Positions 12,087-23,866 of a stretch of DNA of 64,000 nt are shown in pieces. Position 1 is the stretch's first letter. Each line of letters begins with the position of its first letter. Below the pieces are notes generated by a model. That model worked only from the letters and a program-made list of their open reading frames with translations, searched no databases and had not been told where the DNA came from. The stretch is from Lolium rigidum (lineage: Eukaryota; Streptophyta; Magnoliopsida; Poales; Poaceae): contig NC_061510.1 in the NCBI RefSeq assembly GCF_022539505.1, positions 273,936,330-274,000,329 of the forward strand. Reading direction: 5' to 3'. A program made the translations under genes and the position numbers.

Positions 12087-15000
12087 ATGGGTGCAGCCGA
12101 AAGCATGTCACACGGTTCACCGCACTTTACTGGTAGTTCTCCGAGTAGCCCGGATCCCAGTACGACAGAACCAATCTGCCCGGATCCCATAGCATATGTA
12201 CCACCATATGTTTTCGACATCAGGTTAGCTCAACCATTTTCCGCATCTTCCAGCACCGCTCCGGGCCGGATTCCTTCCCTCAAAGAGCTTCAAGGAGAAC
12301 TCGAGGGTCAAGCCAGAATGGCAGCCAAAGTGCAAGAGGCTGAAAACAAGAGGGCTTCCAAGGCTCGGATCCGTGAAGGAGAACGGGGTCAATGGTGGCC
12401 CTGTGAAACCACCGACGTGGAGCTTAGAGAGCTCCAGAACGAGGGTATGATCTCCGCCCATTGGAGCTTCATACGCGACACCGACATCCCCAAGCCCGGA
12501 GCCGGCGAAGTAGTTATGACCAAAGCTTGGGTGGAGCGCGGATTGTCGCTCCCCTGCTCGGAGTTTTTCCTCTCCATCCTCAGCACGTACAGGCTCCAAA
12601 CCCACAACATCTCCCAAACTCATACCTCCTCCTCTCCAACTTTGCAACACTTTGCGAAGGGCATCTTGGGATCCGACCGGATGTCAAGCTATGGCAATTT
12701 TTCTTCCGAGTGAAGAAGGAGACGAAGGACAAAGCAATGGTGAACTGTGGGAGCATGACGTTCATGCTCCGACCTGGCCGCATGTATCCACCACATGACT
12801 CGCATGAATCCGTCCGGTACTGGAACGCCGGATGGTTCTATGAGAAGAACGCTTCAGTTCCGGACGTCCATGAAGGACTGGCCAAGTTCGTCAACGAGCC
12901 TCCGGAAGAGCTCGCGAGCTAGAGCTTCGTTACCTCACTCGCTCAAACCCCTATTCTGGAGAAGGTGGCGCGGAGAATCTCTTGGTTAGTCCACGATGGG
13001 ATAACCGGAGCCCAACTGACTCTAAGCTGGTTCACCCGGCGGATCCAGCCACTACGATATAACACGCGGCTAATCTGCGCATATACCGGGGCGGATGACC
13101 TGCTCCGAGCTACCCGCCACGACCTTCCGGCTGATACCCTCAAGAGGAGAATCAAGATGCTCGTGAAGATTGGCCGGGGCCAACCGGTCCCGGAATTGAT
13201 CAAGGATATCCACACAAACGACCAGTGTCCTCCGGTAAGCTCTAATTCCTTCGTTACTTCAAACTTCACAAGTTTTTGGATGTTGACTTAACTTATATTC
13301 ATATTCCCTCCAGCTCGATGCATTGGCGGAGGAAAACTTTCGCACCATACTTCGTGTCCCTGTCAGCGGCGACGCGGCGGAGGAGGTTCCGGATGACGAA
13401 GAAGAGGAAGAGGAGCAGGCACCCCGCAAGGCAGCCCCTCGTCCTTCGAAGCGTCCCCGCGCCAAAGCTTCCGGCTCTGAAGCCGGAGCCAGCGGCGAGG
13501 CCTCCGCCAAGAAGCCCAAGACCGTAAAGCCACCTTCGCTGAACTCAAAAAAAGCGGAGCGTGAACGCCTGAAGATGCTTGCGACAGCAGGCAAACGCTC
13601 GCGCCCCATCATTCCCGGCGCCCCGTAAGTTTCCGAGTATGGTGCATCTTTGTTTTGATAACATTATTCCTTATATGATTCCTTTCACTTGTTTGCAGAA
13701 ATCCGAGTACCACCGCCACCCGAACCACCAGCCAAGAACCCATCACGAAATACATGAAAAAGTCTCCGGCTGTTGGTCCCCCTACTCCAGCTCCGCCAAG
13801 CACCTCCCACACTGCTCCTCAGCCATCTCCCCCTCAAGCTGATCAATCTCCCCCTCCTGCTGCAAACACTCCACCGGAGATAATTCCGGTTAGCATCGAA
13901 AAAGTGGGCGGAGAAGATCCTAAGGCCAAGGGCCCTGCCCAAGACGAAGCAGAAGTACAAGGCCAAGGAGAGGCTGAAGTCACTTCTTCCGAGAAAGCCG
14001 AAGCCGGGGCTGGCGATGTCGTCGTATTTCCGAAGAACTTTGGAGATCCGGCTGACCTCACTTCCACCCCAAGGCATACGCGACTAAGTTTTTCAACAAA
14101 CTTACTGAGGCGGAGAAGTGGGAGCTTGAACAAGACTTGCTCAACGCCATGCTGAACAATGCCTGGGGAAGCCTGATGCCGTGACGTCGGAGATTCAGGA
14201 CTTCAAGAAGGACGTCGGCCAGTTCTTCGACAAACTCATCTGCAAGCAAAAGGTACTCCCCAGTAGCCCCCCCAAGCATGTAGGCGGAAACTAGATACTA
14301 GTTAGCGCCTAGATGCTTAGACAAAGGTCACTTCTGAAAGAGATTTTTAAATTGTCGCAGTAGCCCCCAAGCATTATGGCGGAAAGGTTCCGGCAATAAT
14401 TCTTCAAAGGAAACCACTGTTATAGGCGGAATTTTTACTCCTGCTCTGACTTTATTTTACAGGAACAACAGACGCTGCATTTTGAGCTGCACAAGAACAT
14501 TGCCCTTTAGCGCCGCGTTACTCTGGGTCAGGCGGAAAATATCCGGACTTTGAAAAATGAAAATGCAGAACTGAACAAACAACTGGCGGATGCCCAAGGT
14601 TGGTTTCCGCCCTTTTTTGTCATTAATTCACGTTCCGACCTTGAACTTGTTTTTGACTTATATCATTATAGGCGCATCCTCTTCCCTTGCCACAACCTCC
14701 TCAGAACTTGAGAACCTGCGCTCCTCGTACCAAGAATTGGAGACAAAACTGATGGAGGCGGAACAAAAGAGGGAGTAGGCCGAGAAACAGCTGGCGGAGA
14801 AAAACTCCGAGCTGACCAAGGAAAAGGGCGAATTCTTGTTGAAGAGAAATGCTGACAGCGAGACCATCAAGAGGCAGCAGAAAGAGCTCAATGGACTCCG
14901 GAAATATATGGTGACCGCAGAACGTCATTGGGACTTGCTCAACGAACACATCCTGGGTACAAAACCGGAATCCTATCTAGGTGTCTGATTTTTTTGTGAT

Positions 15001-15676
15001 CAATTTGCATGCTTATATCTGATTATCTCGTGCAGAGCCGCTTGGATACCCAGAGAAGCGTCAGAATCTGTTCCCCCGGGACGATCTCCTTCAACTTGCA
15101 GGTGATGATTGCAAAGATCTCATCTCCGCCTCCCGGAAGATATGCCACAACTTATCCATCAAGAGGAGCCGCACTTGCGGATTGCGCAAACTTGTTAAAA
15201 AGATGGACGTTCTTCCGGAACTGGTGACGGATTTACAAGCATCATCAGCCCGAGGCGCAGCTGCGATGACCTTAACTATGTGCTTGGCGCATAACACGGA
15301 GCTTGATCTTGACCGGGTAACCACAGGCGTTCCTCCGGAGGCAGACGTTGGTGCGCTCCTGGATGCAGTGAGTGGTTATGATACCCGTATTGCGCGCAGG
15401 ATCCGGCATGAAGAATTCTACGACAAGGTCGTTCTTCCTACTGACGAGCCACTTGAAACCGAACTTCAAAAGGAGCGCGACGCGGAAGCCCGACCTGCGG
15501 AATCCGGAACCCAGTTCACCTGGACCAGCTCCAAGGATGCTCCCCAAGATGAACCCAAGGACAGCGCTGCAGCCTTGGAGGAGGAAGAAGAGAGTGATGA
15601 GGATGTATCGTCTCCGACCGAGGACGCTGAGGAAAGGGATCCAAAGGGCGAAACCTCTCCGGCTAAGGAGGATTGA
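12087..15676 (+). pseudogene. Antisense accessory gene of Tat element A (Transposase_28-like), multi-exon, broken
   Basis: This gene lies between integrase and the 3' LTR on the strand opposite to gag-pol. A leader exon ends at a GTAAGT donor (12022). Coding exons can be read at 12087..13234, 13314..13624, 13699..14252, 14463..14598, 14672..14956 and 15036..15676, with GT/AG borders. Exon 1 carries a globular region with WQFFFRVKK, YWNAGWFYEKN, ISWLVHDGITG and FTRRIQPL, typical of the plant 'putative gypsy type transposon' family (PF04195). Then come an acidic run, a Lys/Arg/Pro-rich NLS-like segment, a Pro-rich linker, a coiled coil (around ELENLRSSYQEL) and an acidic C terminus. Frame breaks lie near 12600 and 14070, with in-frame TAG at 12920, 14506 and 14776, so it is dead now. 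Start could be ATG 12087 or 12105. The function of this family is unknown. Confidence 0.75.
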
Positions 15677-16249
15677 ACACTTTATTCCTACGGGAAAAGA
15701 CAATGCATCATTTTGGCCCCAGCGAGGGTTTGTAATATAACTTAAATTCTTAAGTAGCTAGGGACGAAACACGTATGCATGGGCGGGGAAAACTTATCCT
15801 GCTATCCATTATATTATTTGCATGTTTCGTTTGTTAAAAGCAAGTGCTGGCTTATTAATTTTCCGGCTTGCTCATCTGACCTTCCACGAGCCGGAGGACC
15901 TTTGGCCGGAAATGCTCGCTTGCGGCGACGAAGCCCAATGGCGTTCGTCCATAACCGCGGAAACAATCCCCCAGCCTAGGTGCCGGAAATCGCTACCAGG
16001 AATCCATGAGGTCGCAACGGAGAACTTTTCCACCAGAAAACTTAAGCTTACGTCCTAAAGGACGATTTTGAAAATCACAACTTTCATACACGCATAGGCG
16101 GAAAGATCCAGCTCTGCGGTTTTAGTAGGAAAGCATACACGATCCAAAAATGAAAAATTAAAGGAGGTAAAAGACTCTAAGAGTGAACCAAAAGCTTTAT
16201 TTCATTGATCATGTATCATATATATTACAAGGCATGTAATGCGTAAATG
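15677..16249. other. Convergent spacer between antisense gene and integrase of element A
   Basis: About 570 bp separate the stop of the antisense gene from the stop of integrase. Both transcription units would terminate here. I see no further gene. Confidence 0.6.
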
Positions 16250-17464
16250 CTAAGTGTGGAAAGGACGTAGCTGTGCTATATTCCAAGGACGATATGTTTC
16301 ATCATATATGTCACCCGGATCCTCTCGTTTTCGTTTCCGGTACCAGTTGGCAGGTCTGTCATTTAGTTCCCGAAAATCAACAAGGTAGTAAGATCCGTTG
16401 TGTAGCACTTTGCTAATGACAAAAGGTCCTTCCCATGGAGATTGCAACTTGTGATCTTTCACCTGGCGAAGGCGAAGGACTAAGTCTCCGACCATGAACG
16501 AGCGGTTCCGAAATCGACGGCTGTGATAGCGTCGGAGTTTCTGCTGGTAGATGGTGGAGCGTTGGTCAGCTAAATTCTGAGCTTCTTCGATCAGGTCCAC
16601 AGATAGCTGTCGATCCTCATCAACAGTTTCTTCATCATAGGCGGAAACTCGCGGTGAATCATGGATGATGTCAGTGGGGAGCACAACTTCGGATCCGTAT
16701 ACCAGGAAGAACGGAGTAAATCCGGTTGACCTGTTAGGGGTAGTTCGCAAACTCCACAGAACAGTGTATAGTTCATCAGCCCAAGCTCCGGCTGCGTGTT
16801 GCAGCGGTTCTTCAAGGCGAGGTTTGATTCCGGCTAGTATAAGACCATTGGCTCGTTCGAGCTGACCATTGGATTGTGGATGGGCCACAGATGCAAGGTC
16901 AATCCGGATCCCAACTTCATTGCAATAATCCTTGAGTTCTCCTTGCGCAAAGTTTGTGCCATTATCTGTGATTATGCTGTGTGGGATGCCGAATCTCGTA
17001 ACGAGGCTGCAAACAAATTTTAGTGTCGTAGCACCGTCGGCTTTTCTCACTGGCTTTGCCTCGATCCACTTACTGAACTTGTCAATAGCGACCAGGAGGT
17101 ATTCATGACCACCAGGAGAAGATTTCTTCAATTTACTAACCATATCGAGCCCCCAGACCACAAACGGCCAGGTGATAGGTATGGTCTTCAGCTCTTGGGC
17201 TGGAGCGTTTGGTTGAGTAGCGTAGTACTGACAACCTCGGCAAGTTTTCACCAGCTTCTCAGCGTCTTCTTTAGCTGTTAGCCAGTAAAATCCTGACCGA
17301 AAAGCTTTTGCAACGAGGGACCTGGGGGCGGCATGATGCCCGCAATCCCCTGCGTGGATCTCTCGGAGGATTTCAATGCCATCTTGATTGGAGACGCATT
17401 TGAGAAATACCCCGTTTGCACTTCGTTTGTAGAGCTGTCCATCAACAATTGTGTAGGATCTTGC
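16250..17464 (-). pseudogene. Integrase of element A (core and C terminus)
   Basis: The segment continues the RT frame after a TGA at 17465..17467. It shows the tail of the HHCC zinc domain (HH, then CRGCQ), then the catalytic core with WGLDMVSKL, ITDNGTNF and a later Glu in NGQLERANG, giving the DDE triad. Next is the conserved WSLRTTPNRSTGFTPFFLVYG and a C-terminal VGDLVLR plus WEGPFVISKV module. The last 333 residues are open. The upstream TGA sits where CGA would be expected, consistent with decay of a methylated CpG. The enzyme would insert element cDNA into the genome. Confidence 0.9.
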
Positions 17465-19486
17465 TCACCTGATGATCTGTCGTGCGTGGACCTCGTCCTC
17501 CGGCAACTTTCGATCAATGAGGTAATCCAGGAACGGCTGAGTCCAGGCCGGAATGACTGCCATCACTTCCTTAGCCGGAGAAACTGCCAGATCAGGATTT
17601 TCCGGGTTTGCGCCCTTCACTGAGGGTATCCGTAGATGCTCAAGGAAAATGCCAGGCGGAATTGGTTTCCTGCCGGATCCGAGCTTGGACAGCATATCTG
17701 CCGCTGTGTTGTCGTCTCTCCTGACGTACTTGACTTCGTATCCGAGGAAGCATTTGGCGATCTCGTCAACTTCGTCTCTGTAAGCCGCCATGACGGAGTT
17801 TCTGGCGTTCCAGGTTCCGGCTACTTGTTGTGCCACCAGGTCGGAATCTCCGCAACATATGATGTGCTTGATCCCAATCTCCTTAGCGATGCGCAGACCG
17901 TGTAGTAGAGCCTCGTATTCCGCCATATTGTTGGTAGGTTCGAAGTGAATCTGCAGAACGTACTGCAGTTCTTCTCCGGTAGGTGACTTCAGGGTAACTC
18001 CAGCCCCCGAGCCTTGATGTTGCTTGGATCCATCGAAGTGCATGACCCAAGCTTCAGGTTCCGGTACAGGTGTACCTTCCGGCGCTTCAGTCCAATCTGC
18101 GATAAAATCCGCTAAGACTTGAGACTTAATTGCAGTTCTGGCTTCGTAGTTGATGTCAAAGGCAGATAATTCAATGCCCCATTTTGCTACACGCTCTGTT
18201 GCGTCGGAGTTGTTGATGATAGTTTCCAGTGGAGCCTTGCTCACCACTGTCATGGGGTGCTCCTGGAAGTAGTGTCTCAGCTTCCGGCTACCTAGGAATA
18301 CTCCATAAGCTAGCTTCTGAAAGTGAGGATATCTTTGTTTGGATTCCGTTAAGACTTCGCTAATGTAATAGACGGGCCTTTGGACTCCATGCTCATGTAC
18401 TTCTTCCTGTCGCACTACCACGATTACGATACTGATTACCTTGTTGGTTGCTGCCATATAGAGGAGCATAGGCTCTGACTCAGATGGAGCTGCCAATATG
18501 GGTGGTGAGGAGAGTATGTTCTTCAATCTCTGAAGTGCTTCGTCTGCTGCTTCGTCCCAGACAAATTTGTCCGTTTTCTTCAGCAGCTTGTATAGAGGTA
18601 GGGCCTTCTCACCAAGACGGCTAACAAATCTACTGATTGCTGCGATGCAACCAGTTAATCGTTGCACATCTTTGAGACAAGTTGGCCTCTTGATGTTCAG
18701 GATAGCCTTGATTTTTTCCGGGTTAACCTCAATGCCCCTGTGGGAAACAATGAAGCCAAGGAGTTTTCCGGCTGGCACGCCAAAGACGCACTTCAGCGGA
18801 TTTAACATCATCTTGTACCTTCGGAGATTATCGAAGGTTTCCTTGAGGTTGCTGATCAAGTCGGATCCCTTTCGGGTCATGACCGCGCTGTCGTCGACGT
18901 AAGCGTGCACGTTCCGGCCAATCTGGTCCTTCAGGCACCGCTGCATCGTACGTTGGTATGTGGCACCTGCGTTTTTCAAGCCAAAAGGCATGGTAACGTA
19001 GCAGTATGTGCCAAAAGGTGTGATGAAAGAGGTCGCCTTTTGGTCAGACTCCTTCATCCGGATCTGATGATACCCGGAATATGCGTCAAGAAAACACAGA
19101 AGTTCCGCCCCTGCCGTCGAATCAATGACTTGGTCAATGCGCGGCAAGGGGAACGGATCCTTCGGACAATGCTTATTCAAGCCGGAGTAATCGATGCACA
19201 TTCTTAGTATTTCAGAATTCTTTTTGGGTACAAGGACGGGGTTTGCGACCCAATCAGTATGGATAACTTCTACTACAAAACCTGCCTCTAGTAAATTTGC
19301 TAATTCCATTCCTATGGCGCGGCGCTTCTTATCTGCAAAGCGTCACATAGCTTGCTTCACCGGTTTTGCACCCGGATTTATGTTGAGGTAGTGCTCGGCG
19401 AGTTCCCTTGGTACTCCGGACATGTCAGAAGGTTGCCATGCGAAGATATCCATGTTAGCTCGGAGGAACTCGACGAGCGCGCTTTC
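17465..19486 (-). pseudogene. Reverse transcriptase and two RNase H domains of element A
   Basis: A 614-residue open segment starts at 19309, preceded in the same frame by the RT N terminus (FLRANMDIFAW) and a TGA near 19347. RT motifs include FLDAYSGYHQI, MPFGLKNAGATYQR and YVDD (residues 137-140 of the open segment). The first RNase H (about 281-400) has LLYMAAT where the first catalytic Asp is expected, so it looks inactive. A second RNase H (about 421-545) keeps D426, E464, D488 and D538 and resembles the archaeal-type domain gained by Tat elements. The open segment ends at a TGA (17465..17467), with integrase continuing in the same frame. It would copy element RNA into DNA. Confidence 0.9.
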
Positions 19487-20402
19487 CTATTTGGGGTCCA
19501 TGTTGGCTCCGACTGAAACCTGCTTGGAGCTGTCGCCTTCAACGAGGTCATGCTTCTTGGTTTCTATCGCAGCCTTGAACGAGGTCTTCTGTTCGGAGAT
19601 CTGCTTCTTGGTGGTCTGCATCTCAGTCGGATCCACCGCGGCTCTGTAGCCTTGCAGCTCTTCTCCAGATATGACGGATTCTGCAAAGGCGGCCTCGCCC
19701 TCCTCGCAGTCCCTAGCTTTCTTGTAGTCTCCGGACACGGTGATCATGCCGTTAGGACCCGGAATCTTGAGCTTGTTGTAGATGTAGCATGCCCTGGCGT
19801 GGAACTTGTGGTAGGTGGGTCTGCCGAAGATTACATGGTAGGAGCTCTTGAAGGGCACTACTTCAAACGTGATCATCTCTTCGCGGTAATTGTTAACATC
19901 GCCGAAGGCCACGGGAAGTTTGATGCTGCCCAGGGAGTTTGCCTTCTTACCCGGAACCACACCATGGAATTCAGTGGTGCTGTGCTTGAGCTGTTCCTTG
20001 GTGAGGTTCATCCTCTCCAGAGTCTCCAGGTACATGATGTTCAGGCTAGCTCCGCCATCCATAAGGAACTTGGAGAAGTCAAACCTGTCTATGCGGGGAA
20101 TTACAACCAGAGCGTAGCACTCTTTGGGAATGACGGCCGGGTGATCCGACCTGTCAAAGGTACAGGCTTTCTCCGACCACTTGACATACTGCGGCACAGC
20201 CGGAACTGTTGCGTTCAAGAGCCGGAGCTCCGATTTCTTGGCACGTACTGTTGGGGTTCCGAGGAAGGTGTGGAAGGCTCCGACACTCTTTTTCCCAAAA
20301 GGGTTGGACTTGTTAGTTGCGGTACCCTCTTTGGGATCCGACGAAGCGTCATCTGTCCATTGCCTCTGAACTGTCCTCTTCTTTGTCCTTGTTCTTGCCC
20401 TT
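19487..20402 (-). pseudogene. Gag C terminus and protease of element A, downstream of insertion D
   Basis: The open part 19487..20218 encodes a retroviral-type aspartic protease region with FSKFLMDGGASLNIMY, where DGG stands for the usual D-S/T-G, and the flap-to-end motif HVIFGRPTYHKF. Upstream, to 20402, the Gag C terminus can be read in pieces separated by a frameshift near 20350. The frame stops at TAG (19487..19489) and continues in frame into RT. The same TAG occurs at the homologous place in element C. The fragment is cut from the rest of gag by the 23.5-kb insertion D. Confidence 0.85.
20398..20402. repeat. Target-site duplication of element D (CCCTT)
   Basis: CCCTT precedes the left LTR and recurs at 43875..43879. 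The target is the Gag C terminus of element A. Confidence 0.93.
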
Positions 20403-21914
20403 TGATACGTCCAATTTGCATCACTATTTTATATCATAATTTGCTGTTATTTATTGATATATTTCATGTTTGGACATAATACTTATGTTATTTCATCTAT
20501 TTTGCATGTTTCATCATTATTGGAAGATCGCGCACCAGAGCCAGGATTCTGCTGGAAAAAGCATCGTGAGAACGCAATATTTTGGAAGATCAACAATTGA
20601 CGGAAATTACACGAAAACTCCTATTTTTCCAGATGATGGAGGGAGCCAGAAGGGGGAGAAGAGGGGAACCGAGGTGGGCCCACCCCATAGGCCGGCGCGG
20701 CCCAAGGCCTGGCCGCGCCGCCCTATGAGGAGGGGGCCCACAGCTCCTCTCGCCTCCTTTTCTTCGCGTATGCCTTCGTCCCGAAAACCTAAGCCACAGA
20801 GGGTACCTTACGAAGAGTTACAGCCGCCTCTGCGGGGCGGAGAACACCAGAGAAAAGAGCTCTCCGGCGGGCAGTAATCCGCCGGGGAAATTCCCTCCCG
20901 GAGGGGGAAATCGACGCCATCGCCATCGTCATCGAGCTGGACATCATCTCCATCATCATCATCATCATCTCCACCATCTACACCGCCATCACCACCGCTG
21001 CACCTCGTCACCGTTGTAACGATTTGGGTTGGATCTTGATTGTTTGATAGGAGAAACTCTCCCGGTGTTGATTTCTACTTGTTATTGATGCTATTTAGTG
21101 AAACCATTGAACCAAGGTTTATGTTCAGATTGTTATTCATCATCATATCACCTCTGATTGTATTCCATATGATGTCTCGTGAGTAGTTCGTTTAGTTCTT
21201 GAGGACATGGGTGAAGTCTAAATGTTAGTAGTGAACTATGGTTGAGTAATATTCAATGTTATGATATTTAAGTTGTGGTGTCATTCTTCTAGTGGTGTCG
21301 TGTGAACGTCGACTACACGATACTTCACCATTTATGGGCCTAGGGGAATGCATCTTGTATTCGATTGCTAATTGCGGGGTTGCCGGAGTGACAGAAACCT
21401 GAGCCCCCGTTGGTATATCGATGCAAGAGGGATCGCAGGATCTCAGAGTTTAAGGCTGTGGTTAGATTTATCTTAATTACTTTCTTGTAGTTGCGGATGC
21501 TTGCAAGGGGTAATATCACAAGTATGTATTAGTCCTAGGAAGGGCGGTGCATTAGCATAGGTTCACCCACACAACACTTATCAAAACAATGAAGATTAAT
21601 TAGCTGTATGAAGCGAAAGCACTAGACTAAATTCCCGTGTGTCCTCAAGAACGTTTGGTCATTATAAGTAAACAAACCGGCTTGTCCTTTGTGCTAAAAA
21701 GGATTGGGCCACTTGCTGCAATTATTTCTCTCGCATTTTACTTACTCGTACTTAATTCATCTGTTACATCAAAACCCCTTGAATACTTGTCTGTGAGCAT
21801 TTACAGCGAATCCTTCATCGAAACTGCTTGTCAACACCTTCTGCTCCTCGTTGGGATCGACATTCTTACTTATCGAAGATACTACGATACACCCCCTATA
21901 CTTGTGGGTCATCA
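20403..21914 (+). repeat. 5' LTR of element D
   Basis: 1512 bp beginning TGATACGTCC and ending GGGTCATCA. It contains a GC-rich hairpin (20685..20729), a CAT/ATC trinucleotide run near 20950 and short spurious ORFs that recur identically in the right LTR. Confidence 0.93.
20685..20729. promoter_or_regulatory. GC-rich hairpin in the LTR of element D
   Basis: Arms of about 19 bases (CCATAGGCCGGCGCGGCCC against GGCCGCGCCGCCCTATGAG) flank a 7-base loop. Related hairpins lie in both LTRs of B and upstream of the downstream ORF of D. Confidence 0.6.
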
Positions 21915-21925
21915 AGACTATTTTC

Positions 21926-21943
21926 TGGTGCCGTTGCCGGGGA
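21926..21943 (+). promoter_or_regulatory. Primer binding site of element D
   Basis: TGGTGCCGTTGCCGGGGA, 11 nt after the LTR, one base away from the tRNA-Asp complement. Confidence 0.85.
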
Positions 21944-22028
21944 GTGAAGCGCTATTGGTAAGTGGAATTGGTAAGGAAAACCTTTACTGTTTGTGCTGAT
22001 TTTATTTCGCTCGTCGCTATAAGTCATT

Positions 22029-22680
22029 ATGGAGAGATCTTCTCTTCAATTTCTATTTGGGAAATCTACTACTACCGCAACGGTAGTGGATGAAGCGCCA
22101 GGTGAGGAAGTAATACCGTATAAAATACCTATGAAAATTATTGAACGTGTTATGGATAACCGCTATGAAGGGGATGGAACTGTTCATCCCGGTGATCATT
22201 TACTCGTTTTTACATGAATTATGCGGGTTATTCAAATGTGCAGGTATTACTATGGATGAAGTTAGAAAGAAACTATTCTCTATATCGCTGTCTAGTAAAG
22301 CGGCGCACTGGTATAAATTGCTGAAGAATAGGGATTCTCTTGATTGGGAGGACATTGTGCCTTTATTTTATTCCAAATTTTATCCTCCAAGTGAAATTCA
22401 TAAGGATCGGAACCGCATATATAATTTCTGGCCTCATGATGGAGAGAGTATTGCCCAAGCTTGGGGGAGATTGAAGTCTTTAATGCTCAAATGCCCCATT
22501 CATGAGCTTCCTGGTAATGTTATTATTGATAATTTCTATGCAAGACTTTCTTTTCAAGACAAGACCTTGCTGGATACTTCTTGTTCTGGATCATTTACAC
22601 GCAACAAAGAAGAGTTTAAAAGGGACCTTCTTGATCGGATCCGAGGAGAATACCGAAGGATGGGAGAACGACAAAGATAG
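22029..22680 (+). pseudogene. gag of element D, frameshifted
   Basis: ATG 22029 opens a 62-codon frame. After a frameshift near 22200 the Retrotrans_gag-type region continues (AAHWYKLLKNRDSLDWEDI, FYSKFYPP, GESIAQAWGRLKSLMLKCP) to a stop at 22680. It would form the virus-like particle core. The zinc-knuckle region that should follow is not recognisable in 22681..23079, which is broken by stops. Confidence 0.8.
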
Positions 22681-23866
22681 AGAGTCGGTATAATCTTTGA
22701 TTATAAATGCATTGAAGCTTTTATGGATACTGATAAATTTCGTATTATGAGTGCTACTTATGGTCTTGATTCCCAAGTTGTTGCAAATCTTTACAAAGCT
22801 TTTGCCTCTCATTATGAATTGCCTAAGAAGAATTTTGATAAGTATCATGAACCGTATAAAGATAAAATTGATTCATCTCGTAAACAAATGTGTAGTGATT
22901 GAAACCGTTGATCATGTTATTCCCGAAGCTTATATTGAAAAACTCCTTTTCCTGCTAAAATGAAAGAGTACTCGTTATATCTAGTGCGGTTAATAAAAGT
23001 GAAAAGAAACCTATAGAACCCGAAGAACAAATTAAGGTTGAACCCGTCGTTGCAATAGTTAAAGATCTTGTGATCGAAAATGTGGAAGATGATCATATTA
23101 TTTTCTCGTGAAGATGCTTCTAATATTGTTTCGCATCCTAATAAGTCTAGAAAAACTAGTGTTCCTATGCTATCTGTCAGAATTGGGGATCATTGTTATT
23201 ATGGTTTATGTGATATTGGTGCAAGTATTAGCGCTATTCCTTATGAGCTTTATACGGAGATCATGCATGAAATTGGTTCTTGTGAACTCGAAGATATTGA
23301 TGTGGTTATTCGGCTAGCTAATAGATAAACTATCTCTCCCATTGGTATTGTTCGAGATGTTGAAGTTCTATGTGGTAAGATTAAATATCCTGCTGACTTT
23401 TTGGTACTTGGTTCTCGTCGCTAGTAAGTTTTGTCCTATTATTTTTGGTAGACCTTTTCTAAATACATGTGGAGCTATTATAGATTTCAAGAAAGAGAAA
23501 ATTGTTACTAAATTTGCTGGTGAATCTTATGAGTTTAACTTCTCTAAATTTGCCAAAACTCCTTATAAAGCTGATTTGCCTAATGAAGATTTTAGAGTTG
23601 AACAACATGGCATCTATTGCTCTTGCTCCTAGTAATCCTTTGCAGCAACATTTGGAGAATAGTGAGAGTGAAGTTTTTAGGGAAGAAAGGGATGAGCTTG
23701 ATGAAATTTTCCTTCGTCAACCTATTCTTAAACATGACTTACCTATTGAAGATTTAGGTGAAACACCATCACCAAAGGAAGATCCGGTATTTGATTTGAA
23801 ACCATTACCTGATAATCTTAAGTATGCTTATATTGATGAGAAGAAAACATATCCTCGTTATTATTA
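22681..23866 (+). pseudogene. Protease region of element D, degraded
   Basis: The fragment at 23080..23328 has the plant Athila protease motif CDIGASISAIPYELY with the catalytic Asp and Gly retained. A second fragment (23342..23632, after a frameshift) carries FCPIIFGRPFLNTCGAIIDF, the C-terminal part of the fold. A third (to 23867) is an acidic linker leading into RT. Several stops separate these pieces. Confidence 0.75.

Noticed and set aside
19550..20479. 309-codon ORF on the plus strand
   Set aside because: It is the antisense shadow of the protease of element A and continues into the LTR of D.
20930..21000. CRISPR-like or other functional array in the CAT/ATC repeat of the D LTR
   Set aside because: It is a simple trinucleotide repeat present in both LTR copies. 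No spacer structure exists and the DNA is plant nuclear.
21637..21999. 120-codon ORF in the left LTR of D, repeated at 43597..43953
   Set aside because: The same ORF occurs in both LTR copies because the LTRs are duplicates. It crosses the LTR end and shows no coding features.
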